NCBI GenBank assembly: GCA_013398175.1
Contig: VZRZ01006827.1
Coordinates: forward strand, 2,590,980 to 2,654,979
DNA from: Climacteris rufus
Lineage: Eukaryota; Chordata; Aves; Passeriformes; Climacteridae
DNA: 64,000 nucleotides
Direction: 5' to 3'
Shown here: in pieces, positions 48,693-60,514 of the stretch
How the letters are laid out: every line of letters begins with the position of its first letter
Position numbering within the stretch: position 1 is the stretch's first letter
Notes under the pieces: generated by a model
Told to the model about the DNA's origin: nothing
Database searches by the model: none
Seen by the model: only the letters and a program-made list of their open reading frames with translations
Program-made: the position numbers and the translations under genes

Positions 48693-51617
48693 ATGCGCAC
48701 TCTCATCATCCTTACGCTCCTGGCTGTCTTGGTGATGGCTGCCACTTGCTATGGTAGGTGACCTTTATTACTGGGTAGAACGAAAACTCCAAACCTGCAG
48801 ACATTTTTGGGTCTGTTCAAATGTTTATTATTTAACTTTGTTTCTTCTTTCCTCTTAATGTGATCTCTTGCCTGCTTTCCTGCCCTTGTGTCACATCCTC
48901 CTAGCCTTGATCCAGAGCTATCAGCTCCAGTCACTGGGATTTGTGGTCCAGGGTGCTTCAATCCCTCCCTCTCTCTTCCAGCTCACCTCACAAACTATTC
49001 CTCTTTCTGCCCCTTTGTTGTCTGGACTACAATAACAGTGCTAATTCTTAATTATTCCTTGTTAATTAGAAGATTTCCCTTTTTCCTTTTGTAATATCAC
49101 CCCCTTTGTCCTCTGAGGCACACAGTTCCATACTGGTGGAATTAAGACGCTGCTTCATGCAAGAGTCGAATGCATTTCACTGTGCTAATCCATTCCTTAA
49201 GAACACATGCAAGCTTGGAAGGTAATCAGGTGTCATATCCACTATAGTGTCAGGAACAGAAGAAGAGGAACTATTCTGGAGAATCAGGCTGTGACTGAGC
49301 ATGAGTCTGGAAGTACTGACTAAAACACCAGGTAGCTCTATATTAAAGTCCTGAACACCCCAAACTCCTCATATAAATTCTAGCTCACACCACTGATCCC
49401 TTTTTCTTCCTTTTAAACAGGTGCCTTAAAACCTGGTTTCTCTGATTTGTATGTGTTCTATTGATCTGTGGTGTATGAAAGACTGAATCCCATCAATAGT
49501 GTCTTACTACATGTTTTATTCTTTCTTTCCCCAGAGTCACATGAGAGCATGGAGTCCCATGAGTATCTCAGTAAGAGACTGCTTTACTACTTGCTTGAAT
49601 TTGAAGAGTGCTACAGACATGTCCAAGATCGTTTCCTTGTACTCTTACTGTAGGGATTAAATAGGTAGAACCACTCAGCCCAGGAAAATTGAATTCACTG
49701 GGTGATGGAGTTTCAGGATGAAAGGGGAGAGAGTTAAAAAGAAGACTTTACATGTTTTGACACAAGTGCATACCAACATTTTGCATAGAATATAATGAGA
49801 ACTGGGAAAAAAAATGGAGAACAGACCTTAGATCTCTGTTACATGTACCAAAACCAGGTTAATTGATAGTAGAGAAAGACATGGCTCAAAAGTTATGGAA
49901 TAAGCATGGAAAAATGTACTGCAGAAGCCACTTACATAATTTATTCTCCCCCAAGAACAAGGAGAGCCTTACTCTAAGCACCTTGGAAGCAGGCAGGATG
50001 TGTGTGTAGAGGGGATCCTTTGGCTGGAAGAGGGAGAGTGTCACAGGAAAAGCATGACAGTGTGGAGAGTCTCACTTTGGAACAAGCAATATCCTGGAGA
50101 GGTTAGAGAATAGATAAATCAAAACTAAAAAGAAATTAGGACACCTGGAAAAAGAGCTTCACAAAGCAGATGGTCAGAAACACAAAGGCACACATGGGAG
50201 CAAATATCAAAGACATCCACAGACTCCTGAACTCTGCAACAAGACCCTACCTCTTCTTGGCCCCTCACTCAGAGGGCCTGTGGCAGCAAAATCACAGTAG
50301 CATTCCCCTGGGTGATTGGAGTAACAGCAGAACAAGAGCAGCATGTGCACTTCTATACAGGGTGCACCAGCCACAGGGAGAGCCTGTGCACAAACCAGCC
50401 GGGGGACAGGAGGGAGTGTCAAAAGGTCCTGGATTTCACTGAACATGGGAGGGCAGACAAGGAGGCTGTTACAAAGGTGGAAACTAGCTTTTGTTGAAAT
50501 CTGGCATTGAAAAAGTGCCATTCTGAATAACCCCTTGCCTTCTCAGATCCCTTTATCAATAGGCGGAGGGCCAATGACTTCATACAGGCTGACACGAGAC
50601 TAAGAGCCATCACTCAGGAGAGGTATGCTATGGCCTTGGGACACTGAGCTCAAAAGTGAGGTTCCTCCTTGCCAAGCACAGTCTGGTACCAAGGGTGGCA
50701 CTTATGGTGACTTCTGAGAAGCCTCAGCCCCTCTCTCAATGTGAAGTACCATTTAAGTCCCCAATCCTAGGAAAAACAAGGGCCCTTTGGTTTGGGGATA
50801 TGCCATATGCTGAGAAGACTGATGAATTTTTCTGAAGAAAGCACCAACAGAAGGAGAGAGAATGAATGTGGGATGGTCAGAAATGGTCAGATCTCAGGCT
50901 GAGGTCTTATTCTAGTCCTTGGATCCCATGCAGAACTTGCATGACCTTTTCTAAATCATAGGGCCATCTGAGGACCTCCTTGCCTCATCTATAAAATACT
51001 GATATAGCCAAATTCATGCCTTATTCAAGGCTTGTGAAAATAAAGACTGAAGCACAGAAATAGTCTCTTAGTGAGGCATCAAGGCAAATCTTCTCCTCAG
51101 TAGCAGGTGACCTCTTTGCAGGATATTTCAGGTCTTTGTTCCATGTATGGGTTTGGGGAAGAGCAGAGGAGCTGAAGAGAGCAGGCTGGGGGAGGCTGCA
51201 AAGGGAGGACCCTTCCTCAGGTTGAGACAGGAAACTTTCCCCTCTCCTCACCATCTTACTTAGCCCCTAAATAAAAGGTTGGCAAAACATTCCTGCTGTA
51301 GTCATGTCCCTGCCTGGGTGTGGTAAGCACAGAAGCTGGTGTGCTAAGAACTTTGTAGCTGGATGATGGACTCTGGTGGCGGATCCTTAATCCTGGTGTA
51401 GATTTCTGCGACAGGGAAGGGCTGTAAACAGATATTTGAGATGACAGCACTTACCCCTCTTCTCTCCTACTTTTACAGGATCAGGGAGCGTAGTAAGGCA
51501 CCCCAGGAGCATCAGAGGGAGCGCTGCGAGGACTACTACCCTTGCGAAATGTACGCGTTTCGCCACGGCTATGCTGCTGCTTACAAGCACTACTTTGGGA
51601 GGAGGAGGACTAAGTAA
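48693..51617 (+). CDS. MGP: Matrix Gla protein
   Basis: Coding exons are 48693-48753, 49535-49570, 50547-50622 and 51479-51617; all junctions are GT-AG with phases 1, 1 and 2, giving 312 nt, 103 residues plus stop. MGP is a secreted vitamin K-dependent protein that binds calcium mineral and inhibits calcification of artery and cartilage. Seen: a signal peptide of 19 residues ending at Cys, then mature YESHESMESHE, which carries the Gla-2 equivalent and the three serines phosphorylated in mammals (S3, S6, S9). The ANDF motif at mature 22-25 begins the carboxylase recognition region, kept in the mature protein. Glu at mature 38, 42, 49 and 53 match human Gla 37, 41, 48 and 52, shifted by a one-residue insertion. 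Cys55 and Cys61 form the expected disulfide. The C-terminus ends RRRTK. Exon 1 encodes the signal peptide, as in human MGP. Identification is secure. Confidence 0.97.
48754..51478 (+). other. MGP introns, no gene seen
   Basis: Introns 48754-49534, 49571-50546 and 50623-51478 contain no recognisable exon, RNA gene or mobile element. Confidence 0.5.
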
Positions 51618-51831
51618 AGGATGAGCTGTCCCCACCCTGGGGCCTGGAGTCCAGGGTGTCCTCCACAAAAATGCAATGGCTCGGAAACATATTCAGCTGC
51701 TTGTGTCCCTGTATGTTATCCTGCCTGCTGCTTCTCTCCCATGTAGCCATAGATTCCTACACTGTTTTAATTAGTGCTGAGCTGATGTAGCAGAGATCAG
51801 AGAGAGTTCAGGATGTGGGTGTTTACTACAA

Positions 51832-51837
51832 AATAAA
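51832..51837 (+). terminator. MGP: Poly(A) signal of MGP
   Basis: AATAAA lies 215 bases after the stop codon and is followed within 25 bases by GT-rich sequence (CTGGTTTG). It gives a short 3' UTR of about 235 bases. Confidence 0.85.
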
Positions 51838-53466
51838 TCACTGGTTTGATACTATCTTCTCATGAGTCACAGTATTTTGGAAGGGGGTGTGCAATTTTCC
51901 ATGAAGAAACTGAATTTGTTTATCATAGATTCTGGTGCAGATTATGGGGAAAAAAAGTCACTACCTTGCAATCATATGACTTTGAAAGAATCAATAACAT
52001 TTCTGTTCCAGGTTGTACAAGTGGCTTCTTTCAGAGAGGTCACTGGTCAATTTCAGCTCCCAGTCTTAAGACATCTCAAAGTGGTGGGGTGTTCAGTAGC
52101 GAGATGCACTTTTTGAAAATTAAATTTATAATATCTTTCCTCAGTTGGGGAAGCAAAATTCAGAAGGCACCTGTTTAATCTTAAAAAAAAATAGGATGAG
52201 AATTGGTACAGAAAATGTCTGTAAATTGCCTCTTGTTTATTCAGCTATCATCGGGTCCTGATGTAAGGTGGTCCTTTAGAAAGGACTGTGGGGTCCAAAC
52301 TTATCTTGTATATCTTGTATTTCCTTCTGCAATCCACTTTCAAAACCCTTACTTCCACTTGGGACTACTCTGGTAGCACTTGAAAGCTGCTAAAACCAAA
52401 GCTGGAGAGGGGGTCCTGGTGGTAAATAAAAAAATAAAAGAAACTCAATGTTTGGGGTCAGGCCCAGCTTTGTTCACATGGAACAATTTCATTTTACTGT
52501 TCACAAACAATTTGAAACCAAGATGTGGCTTAACCCTGTGCACAACTTACTGAGCACCTCCAGGAGCACAGAGGAGTGAGCATGATGGTGTTTGGGTTGT
52601 CACCACCACCATCCCCAGAGCACCTTGCAGAGCCTGTCCCCAGGCCAAAAGGCACCAGTGCTGACATGTCCAAGAATTCAATGCTGCTCTGGGCTTGTTG
52701 GCAGTCACAGCAGCTGGGACACTCCTTGGTGTGGTTTGTGTAGGAAACATAACATCCATCTCAGCTCAACACAGATGGTTTCAACATTCACATCCCCAGG
52801 CTTTCACAGGCACCTGCAAATTGTAAAAGTGGGAAAGATTCATAGCATGCAAACAAAGTCTATGAGGTACAAAGTATCAAACTGTTGACTAGTCTGTGAA
52901 ATTAAGTATAAAGCCAAATCTACCTGGCCCGTAAAAACATGCATCTTCTTCCAAAATATGCTTTGTCAACTTTGAAGCTAAACTTTTGGAAAGAAATGTG
53001 ATTTATTTATTGAAAACACTTCTGATAGGAAACTCCACCCTGATGGTTGCTAAGGTTTTGTCCAGAGGAAAAAATGAGTGATAAATGATTTTAAGAAAAA
53101 CCTATATGGATTAGGTGTATTCATACACACTTGTTCTCTGTGTTCTCAAGTAGGTGAATCTTGTGATCTCCAACTGGAGCAAACTCGTATGTGCTAAAAT
53201 CAACAAGTCTGCAGTGTCTGGGTTTGACTTGACATGTGACACTACCAAAACAGAAAGCACAGGTCTAGTGCTGTCTGGGTCTATGTCCAGAAATATCTAG
53301 TGATTCCAATCCCCAGTTAACCAGTATAAATAATGAATAATACCACACATTTCTGTGGGATTTTTTAGCGTAAGCAACAACCAAACAGATTCAAGAGACT
53401 ACATGCTGGTAAGAAAGCTTGGGAAAAATTGGGAGGATAAATAAAGATGTTTGGATTACTCGAATT

Positions 53467-53499
53467 GTATATTTATATATTTATATATTTATATTATTT
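53467..53499. repeat. TTTATATA simple repeat
   Basis: Three to four copies of an ATATTTAT-like unit in an AT-rich stretch between MGP and the osteocalcin-like gene. Confidence 0.8.
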
Positions 53500-53941
53500 C
53501 AAGTATTCATCTGGAAGCATAACTTTCCTAGAATACCTATTATTTTTAGATGTTTACTTTTAAGCTGTTGCTCTTTGCTGGAATAATATATATACAACAA
53601 CTTTTGCTGGATGTCATTAGTAGATATATATACAACTTTCCTGATCTGTAGAAAAGTTAACAGGGACAAAAGTTGTGGGTTTTTAATCTGGAAAATTCTC
53701 TAAGATAAAAGAGAGTGTTTCTATGAACTGGCAAAATTTTTGTGGCTCTGATTTTCCTTGGGAGCCTCCTGAACTTGAATTCTGTAACCCCTGTAATTCT
53801 GTAACATCCCTTGCACATGGGTCTGAGGAGGACTGGATATGAGGTGGAGGAAGATTGTATTTCCACTACCAGAAAGAACAAGCACACTTAATTAAAAAAA
53901 AAAAAACCAACAAAAAACCAACCCAAACTTGGTTACTTGGT

Positions 53942-54307
53942 CTGTTTAGCCCGGAGGAGACTTCATTGGAGTGTACAACATCTTCCTAAGGGCAGTGAAG
54001 GGGCAGCACTGATCTTTGCTCTCTGGTGACCAGTGACAGGACCTGAGGGAACAGCTGGAGCTGTGTCAAGGGAGGTTTTGGCTGGATATTAGGAAAAGGT
54101 TTTTTACACAGAGTGTGGTTGGGCACTGGAACACGCTCCCCAGGGAAGTGATCACAGCACCAAGCCTGCCAGAGCTCATGAAGCATTTGAATAATGCTCC
54201 ATGGCACATGGTGTGACTCTCGGGGATGATCCTGTGCAGGGCCAGGAACTGGCCTTGATGATCCTGTGGGTCCCTTCCAACTCAGTTTATTCTGTGATTC
54301 TGTGATT
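53942..54307 (+). mobile_element. CR1 LINE 3' fragment, about 365 bp
   Basis: Contains CR1 blocks CTGGATATTAGGAAAAGG, GGGCACTGGAACACGCTCCC, GATGATCCTGTGGGTCCCTT and ends TTCTGTGATTCTGTGATT, the 8-bp tail repeats of the family. It is preceded by an A-rich stretch at about 53890-53930. The copy is 5'-truncated and lies between the two Gla-protein genes. Confidence 0.92.
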
Positions 54308-55094
54308 GCTATGCTGTTTGTGGGACATGGCTTTGGGAACTTGCATAGTGGCTTTGGGGAGTGTGGGGTTATTGATAGATAGCCCGTGCAGGGCTCTTGA
54401 CATATCAAGTAATTTTAGCCACTCAGGTCCTGGAGAATAAAACACTTTTGGAGTCTAAATGTTTATTAGATTTTTAGACAAGAGAAGCCAAAACAAAACA
54501 TCTTCTAAATTATTATGATTCAAAATAAAATCTTCTGAATTATCAAGATTTCCAGGAGAAGAAAGACCTTCCCTCAAACCAACTTCCCTCAAACTAAAGA
54601 TCCTAAAAGTATAAAAATCTCATCTCTCCAAAGTGATTTGGTGAAACTGTGAAACTGTCCAAAAATCTACTGTGTTTGCCCTGTGCAAACTGTTTTACAG
54701 GTTTCTTTACCCTGAGGGGAATGGGTCAAGATGGGGTGGAAGAAAGGGGTCACCCTTGGGTTTGGTCTCATTTGAGAGACTCCACGTGAGAGAGCCCCAT
54801 TACATGAAAAGAGCTGCTCTACTTCAGGGTGTGCTGGTCTCTCCCTGGCTTTCCAGCACGACTGAATGACTTTCAAGTTTGTAAGAAAAATGATTTTTTA
54901 AATCCAGTTGTTTTTCTTCAACAGCTCTGTTCAAAACCTCAGATAAAATCTTCTGGAAATGCCCCGAGTCATGAGATGGATGCCAAAATGACTGCCAGGA
55001 CCCAGTATCTCTTTGGCCCACAGGACAGGCTTTGTTTTGGAGTGCAGACACAGGAACACAAGCCAGATCCCTGATCTCTCCAAGAAATCACAGG

Positions 55095-55101
55095 ATATAA
55101 A
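55095..55101 (+). promoter_or_regulatory. TATA box of the osteocalcin-like gene
   Basis: ATATAAA lies 93 bases before the start codon. A start site about 30 bases downstream, near 55125, would give a 5' UTR of roughly 60 bases, which is normal for this family. Confidence 0.6.
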
Positions 55102-55187
55102 CTGCTGCCCAAAAGCTAGCCCTGGAGAACTTCAGTAACCTCCAGGAAAGCTCTGAGGTTAGGGAGACCAGCGCAGCCAAAGAAGAC

Positions 55188-58100
55188 ATGAGGAGTCTGC
55201 TGGCACCGCTGGTCGTGACTCTGGCCCTGGCAGTGCTCTGCTATTGTGAGAAAGGTAAGGGGACATCTTCTCAGAAAGCCTCTCAGAGCGCTGCTTAACC
55301 CTGCAGCTTGCTGCCAGCCTCCCCTCAGTCTGGGAGAGACACAGAGCTTTAGGGGGGGGAGGAGAAAACCACCAGTCATTGCACAACTTCAGATCTCTGT
55401 TGGAGAGTGAGTCACAGGTGAGAGAGGGCTTGGGAACAGGGAACCCCAGAGACCCCCATCTTTTGCTAGGCACTTTCTTCCACTGGTCAACACCCACTCA
55501 ACCCCACCTCAGCTGCATATTGAATTGCAGCAGAGAATTTGAACATTTTGATATGTTTAAGAATTAAACTGGCTTATAATTTCATCTCTCTCTAAATTGT
55601 GGATGTTAATAAAACTTTTGGGAGACACAGACTTTTTCCATAAGTGGGGGGAGTTGGATCTGGCCAGTCGGTGGTGAGATTCAGTTACAGAGGAGGACAA
55701 CTCACAAACAGAGAAGAACTCACAAGCAGACTCCTTTCTGTCTGTCTGTCTTCCAGATCCCAAAGAGCCCTCAGGATCGCTCAGTGCTGACAGTGAGTAT
55801 ATCATGCTGACTGACGTGCAGCTTCATTCTCCTGCATCTGCCTTCTTTCTTCCCTTTGATAGGTTCAAGGGCTGAACAAGAACCATGCTGAGTTCCTCTC
55901 TAGTTCTTACCTTTTTGCTGCCTAAGTCTGCAGTCCCTCAGGTGCAGGAGCATGTGCAGCAAACAGAGCTTTTCACATGTGAGCAGGTGACACGAGGGCA
56001 GTGAGCATCCCTGCACCTACAAGGTGTGCTTTGTACAAACCCATTGATCTGGGTGTGCTAGTGCCATAGCCTGTGCCTGCACAACCCTTGAGCAGTCCCC
56101 TGGCAAGACATGAGTTCTGCAGGTTGTTAGCAGCTGGATGCCTCTGTCTTCTGTGAAACAGGGTTGCGTTGGTGGAGCAACATTGCCAGTCCCCCTGCTC
56201 TGAGCTGGCTTCAGAGACCTATCCAGAGTGATTGCTGCATCCCTAGACTGTTAAGAGAGCAGAACCTGCCCTTGTCAATGGGTTGTCCCATCCCTGCCAG
56301 ATCCTGCAACCTGCAAAACCTGAAAGAAAGGGGCTTCCTTGGCTGCTCCTGAGGGCTGCAGTCCCTCCTGTCAGGTCACCTGGGATGTGGGGGTTTGCAC
56401 ACCTTTGGTTGTTCACAGCTTTTGCAGCAAGCTGATCCTGGCAGAAATCTGCATGGAAAATCCTTTTTGTTCTCTCCTGTCTCTCTTTTCTCACACTTTA
56501 AAGGATAACATTGCTGCTGAGAAGCATGAAAGCTGATATTTTTCCAGTGAGCCAATACAAACACAGATTGGGGAAGAGAAAAAAAGATGTAAAGACTGTT
56601 CAGGGAAAGGTGGTAGTTTCTGGCAGCTCATTAACTGGCAGTTTCTGTGTAGTCAGTATTTTGAACCAGACTAAACCTCAGCTTACTAGAGAGGGGATAC
56701 CTCTCATCTCCAAAGAGAAACACAGCCAAACGCTCCATGATGAGGAGGGAAGGAACAAACCCACTATCTCCCCACAGGCAGAGGTCTTAGAATCTTCTTC
56801 CCCCTGGAGACAGGGACAGTTTGCCAGTTTCCATGCTGGAATGTGTATCAGTGTGCAGCTGACCGGGACCTGTGCACACCTCTGCTGATGTGGGACCATC
56901 CCATGGAGAAAGGTTGTGCTGTGCTGAGCCCTGGCTCAGAGTGGGGAGGGAAGTGGCTCTACCTGGTGTTTGTGGGGTGCTCCACAGTACCATGGTGTTT
57001 GCACAACCACAAATCAAGGGAGCAAAGAAGCAGCAGTGCAGACACAGCATTTTAGTGGAGAACAGGGGAGAATGCTGTCATGGCTGAAAGACCTTTCATG
57101 TTGTCCAGGTCCTGAACACTGGGATCTTTGCACCTCCTGGGTGTATTTTGCCCTGAGTGATGTTTACTGTAACTATTTTTTAGTCTTCACCTTTCATGAA
57201 ACTCTGTACATGCAAGCACTGGTATTTCTGTGTGCTGCCTGTTGCTATGGGTCATGGAGGTGTTTTAAGGTCTTGTGTTTGGTATCCCACATCACTCTCA
57301 GTCTGAGTTGAAATACAGAAAAGAAGCCAAAACTCTGAAATTAAGCAGGCCAGGGAGAGAGGGTGCCATTCTTCTAATTTTGTTATTGTTCATATTTTAT
57401 GCTTTCTGCACATTTGCTGCAGATTCAGGTTATGCTGTATGATAAGGGAATGGAGTTCATGACAGAAAAAGCCCTTGCTTCATGGAGATGTGAAGGCTGC
57501 AGAGAGGAGGGCCCAGTCATTGGGCTTTGAGAGGAATAGAGTGGGGAGAGATGAATGGACCATTAGGATGGTTTGTGACAGTAGAGTCAAGAGTCTGGTC
57601 TCTGTGTTTCATAGATCATGGCCCTGCATCTCTAACCTGCTGTGTTCTCTCTTGGTAGGCATCAAGATTACAAAAGAAGTTGCCAATGCCTTTGTGAAGA
57701 GGCAGAAGAGATCCAGCCTGTATGAAAGGTAGTAACTCAGGAGTCAGGCAGAGAGCTGGACTCTGGATCTATTCTGAAGAGGGGGTGGGAAGGCAATAGG
57801 ACATGACAAGGCATTATTTTGTTGTATGTTCATGTTACTAACTTCCTGCATCGAAGGAAAAAGGCTGCAGGAAACAGTGATGGATAAAAGGTTCTTATCT
57901 CATTAAAACCATTTTGAAAGCTCATAGATGGACTCTACTATTCCTCCCAGGGAGAAAGACAATACTAACTGTGGGCTAGCCAGGGAGACAGCAGGATACA
58001 AGTTAGAAGCTGCTCCAACCTACAGTGTCATCAGAACCAATTTCCAGGATAATGAGAACTACAAAACCTTGGTCATTGCCTCTGGTTCCCTACAAAGGAA

Positions 58101-59428
58101 GCACAGCTTTGTTGTGGAAATGAGCCTAGATCAGATTGGCTGTTCTTTCTGAAGCTGTAGAACATACATTTAGTTGTGCAGGAAGTAGACACAAAGATTT
58201 GGAGAAATCCTAGCTATTTGAGAAATTTGATGCGATGAAAGAATGTTCTTCACATATTTTCTGGAAGAGGTTGTTAAGCTACTGTCTCGTGCAGGCCTGT
58301 GTGAGAAAATTTTTGTTCAATCCATCTTTGGACTGAAAGGATAATGTAGTTTTTAGCTAACAGAAGATTGGGAGGCCCCATCTATAGAGGGGAGGGTCAG
58401 AGTATTGTAGCAGAGGAACTGGCTGATGTTAAAACCTGCAGTGATTAAAACCAAGCTGAAATTCAATAGCAGCAACTGTACTGCCTATAGTGACTACCTC
58501 CCTATAGGGAGGGCATTGTAAAAGTAGCTTCTGCTATAAGCAAAAATAAGGAAGGACAGAGACAGACAGACATTCTGGTGTATTATTTGATCACGAGGTA
58601 AGGTTAATCTGGAAATATACATTCAACATGCAAAAGCGTGCTTTCAATACAGAAATAAAGCAAAAATTAATGAGATACTGATGGGATTTCTGTGGTGGTG
58701 TGTACAGTCTTCAGGAAAGATTAACCAAACCTAGAAGAGGAAATGAGAAGGGCATACAAAGCATATAGCTGAGACTAAAAAATTCAGGTTTGCTTAGCCT
58801 GGCAAAAAAGAAAAGAAAAAAAGCTACAGGGGATAGTGCTGCTGTCTGCAATAGAAGTGAGGATAATTAGAGACAAGTGCTTAAGCTAAAGGAAACTAAC
58901 AGCCACTGGGAAAGTGAGTAGAAACAGGACAAAAATAAAAGTAAGCAGGAAATAATAAAATAAATATGAAATAAAATAAATAATAATAACAACAACAACA
59001 ACAAAAAAATTCCCGAGTAGTTGGGGAATGAGATTGAAGACAAAAAAACTCCCAAATCCTAACTGCTACTGTGGTATCCTTTGCTGATAAAGCCTCATGA
59101 GCATCAGATTTAAGTTGGGTTCAATCCCAGTTTTTCCCAGCATCGATCAAGTAGGCTATCCCCCTGTAAGCAGATTTAACTCAGTATGACCAGTCCTCTG
59201 TTGGGTCACTTCTCTCATGTCAGTGTCAGATGTGTGAACTGTCTCCAACTGCATTGATGGAATCTGCAGCATGGCATCTCTGTCTTTATATACTCCAGGT
59301 ACTTTGAGTATTATAAAAGTCCGATGGAGCAGATGCATGAGCGCTGTGAAAACTATCCCCCCTGTGACTATCTTTCTGACCAAATAGGATTTTCCTTGGC
59401 CTACAACCGTTTCTTTGGGAGATACTGA
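55188..59428 (+). CDS. Osteocalcin/MGP-like vitamin K-dependent Gla protein
   Basis: Coding exons are 55188-55254, 55757-55792, 57659-57728 and 59299-59428; all junctions are GT-AG with phases 1, 1 and 2, giving 303 nt, 100 residues plus stop. Exon 2 is 36 nt, exactly as in MGP. Seen: signal peptide (about 1-20); a short propeptide ending in the furin-type site KRQKR at residues 48-52; and a 48-residue mature part. In it, Glu16, Glu20 and Glu23 and Cys22-Cys28 have the same spacing as Gla17, 21 and 24 and Cys23-Cys29 of human osteocalcin, followed by DQIGF and AYNRFFG, the osteocalcin C-terminal signature. The expected role is a secreted calcium- or hydroxyapatite-binding protein, carboxylated in the ER and cleaved in the Golgi. 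The mature half is osteocalcin-like, while position and exon plan point to duplication next to MGP. No symbol is given because the usual BGLAP gene is at a different locus in other vertebrates; it may be already known under a locus name. Confidence 0.88.
58497..58512. repeat. Perfect 16-bp palindrome
   Basis: CCTCCCTATAGGGAGG is its own reverse complement. It lies in intron 3 of the osteocalcin-like gene. Short palindromes of this size can occur by chance. Confidence 0.8.
58950..59010. repeat. A-rich simple repeat (AAAT, AAT, AAC units)
   Basis: Blocks of AATAAAAT, TAA and CAA units in succession, ending in a run of seven A, in intron 3 of the osteocalcin-like gene. Confidence 0.85.
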
Positions 59429-59610
59429 GGACGGGAAGGTCTCTTTGTTTGTTTGGCCTGGAACGCTCCAAACCAGAAGGTTGTGGTTGGGAAGGAGGGA
59501 AGGAAAGCATCTAGATTGGCATCTTCTTCCACTGTCTCCCTAATCAGCTGGAACACCAAGGCAGGAATTATCCCAATTGTTGATCTTGCATTTACTTTCT
59601 TCCTGTCATC

Positions 59611-59616
59611 AATAAA
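59611..59616 (+). terminator. Poly(A) signal of the osteocalcin-like gene
   Basis: AATAAA lies 183 bases after the stop codon and is followed by a TTTTGTGGT GT-rich element at about 59633. The 3' UTR would be about 205 bases, close to that of MGP. Confidence 0.85.
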
Positions 59617-59880
59617 GTCTCTCTTCAGACATCTTTTGTGGTATTTTGAGCTTCACCGGAAGACTCTGTCTTATCTCCTTCCACCTGAACCCCCAGCACA
59701 CTTTAGGTGAAAAATGGTGACTGGCCTCAAGAAAATAATGCCTTGGAAACACAACTAGATCTCTTATCCTCTTCTGCAAAATACAGGAGGATTACAGAAG
59801 AAGAATGTCACAATCTGATCCTGGGATGCTCACAGGGAAGAAGGAAGAACAGCTGTTTCTTGTTCCAGTTACTAGGAAAA

Positions 59881-59953
59881 TTTTTCACAAAGTATTTTCA
59901 CAGAGTATATTTCACAAAGTATAATCACAAAGTATTTTCACAAAGTGTAACCA
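59881..59953. repeat. Degenerate tandem repeat, unit about 14-17 bp
   Basis: About five copies of a unit resembling TTTTCACAAAGTAT, with small length differences, just downstream of the osteocalcin-like gene. Confidence 0.8.
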
Positions 59954-60457
59954 CATTAAATATGTATCCCAGTAGGATCATTTTGTAAAGACAGAAGTGT
60001 GCAAACACTCTTGCATAGGAAGCAGGAGGTCATAGGCAGGTTCTGGCACACTCTTCTGATTGTTCTGTCCCAAAATTTGCCTGTATCGCAACAACAGATA
60101 AATTCCAAAAGGCAGGTTTAAGGAGCCCTTTTAGATGAGCTCTTCCATTTTTGTGCTGCTTTTAGTGACTGGAAAAAGTGACTTCGAATTCTCTTGGGTT
60201 TTTTTTACAACCACTTTCTGGCGAAACAGAACATACCCAAGAAGAACAAAACAACAAAACAAAAAAACCACCTCTTCTCTGTTGCTTTTCCATTTATGCT
60301 TGAAACTAACAGTGTCTAAACAGCTAAAAAAAAAAAAAAAAAAAACCGAAGAAGAAAAGAAGGCTTTAAATGTTATGAAATAAACAAAAAGAAAATTGGT
60401 TCAAGGATGGATTGAAGTTGGGGAAGTGTTTCGTTTATTCAAGACAACTTGTAGTTA

Positions 60458-60514
60458 AATATATACATATATATGTATATATATAAAATATATGTGTGTT
60501 TTTATATATGTATT
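60458..60514. repeat. TA/TATG-rich repeat
   Basis: Alternating ATATAC, ATATATG and TATATATG units, partly self-complementary, in the region downstream of the osteocalcin-like gene. Confidence 0.8.

Larger units (their letters stand above)
51840..55090. other. Intergenic region between MGP and the osteocalcin-like gene
   Basis: About 3.2 kb, mostly AT-rich, with a TTTATATA repeat at 53467-53499 and a CR1 fragment at 53942-54307. No coding exon recognised. Confidence 0.55.
55255..59298 (+). other. Introns of the osteocalcin-like gene, no gene seen
   Basis: Introns 55255-55756, 55793-57658 and 57729-59298. A TGTC repeat runs into the exon 2 acceptor at about 55737-55752. Intron 3 contains a 16-bp palindrome and A-rich simple repeats. 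No other exon was recognised. Confidence 0.5.

Noticed and set aside
58780..58905. CR1-like stretch beginning GCTTAGCCTGGCAAAAAAG
   Set aside because: Only the first short block resembles CR1; the rest is too diverged or A-rich to claim without an alignment.
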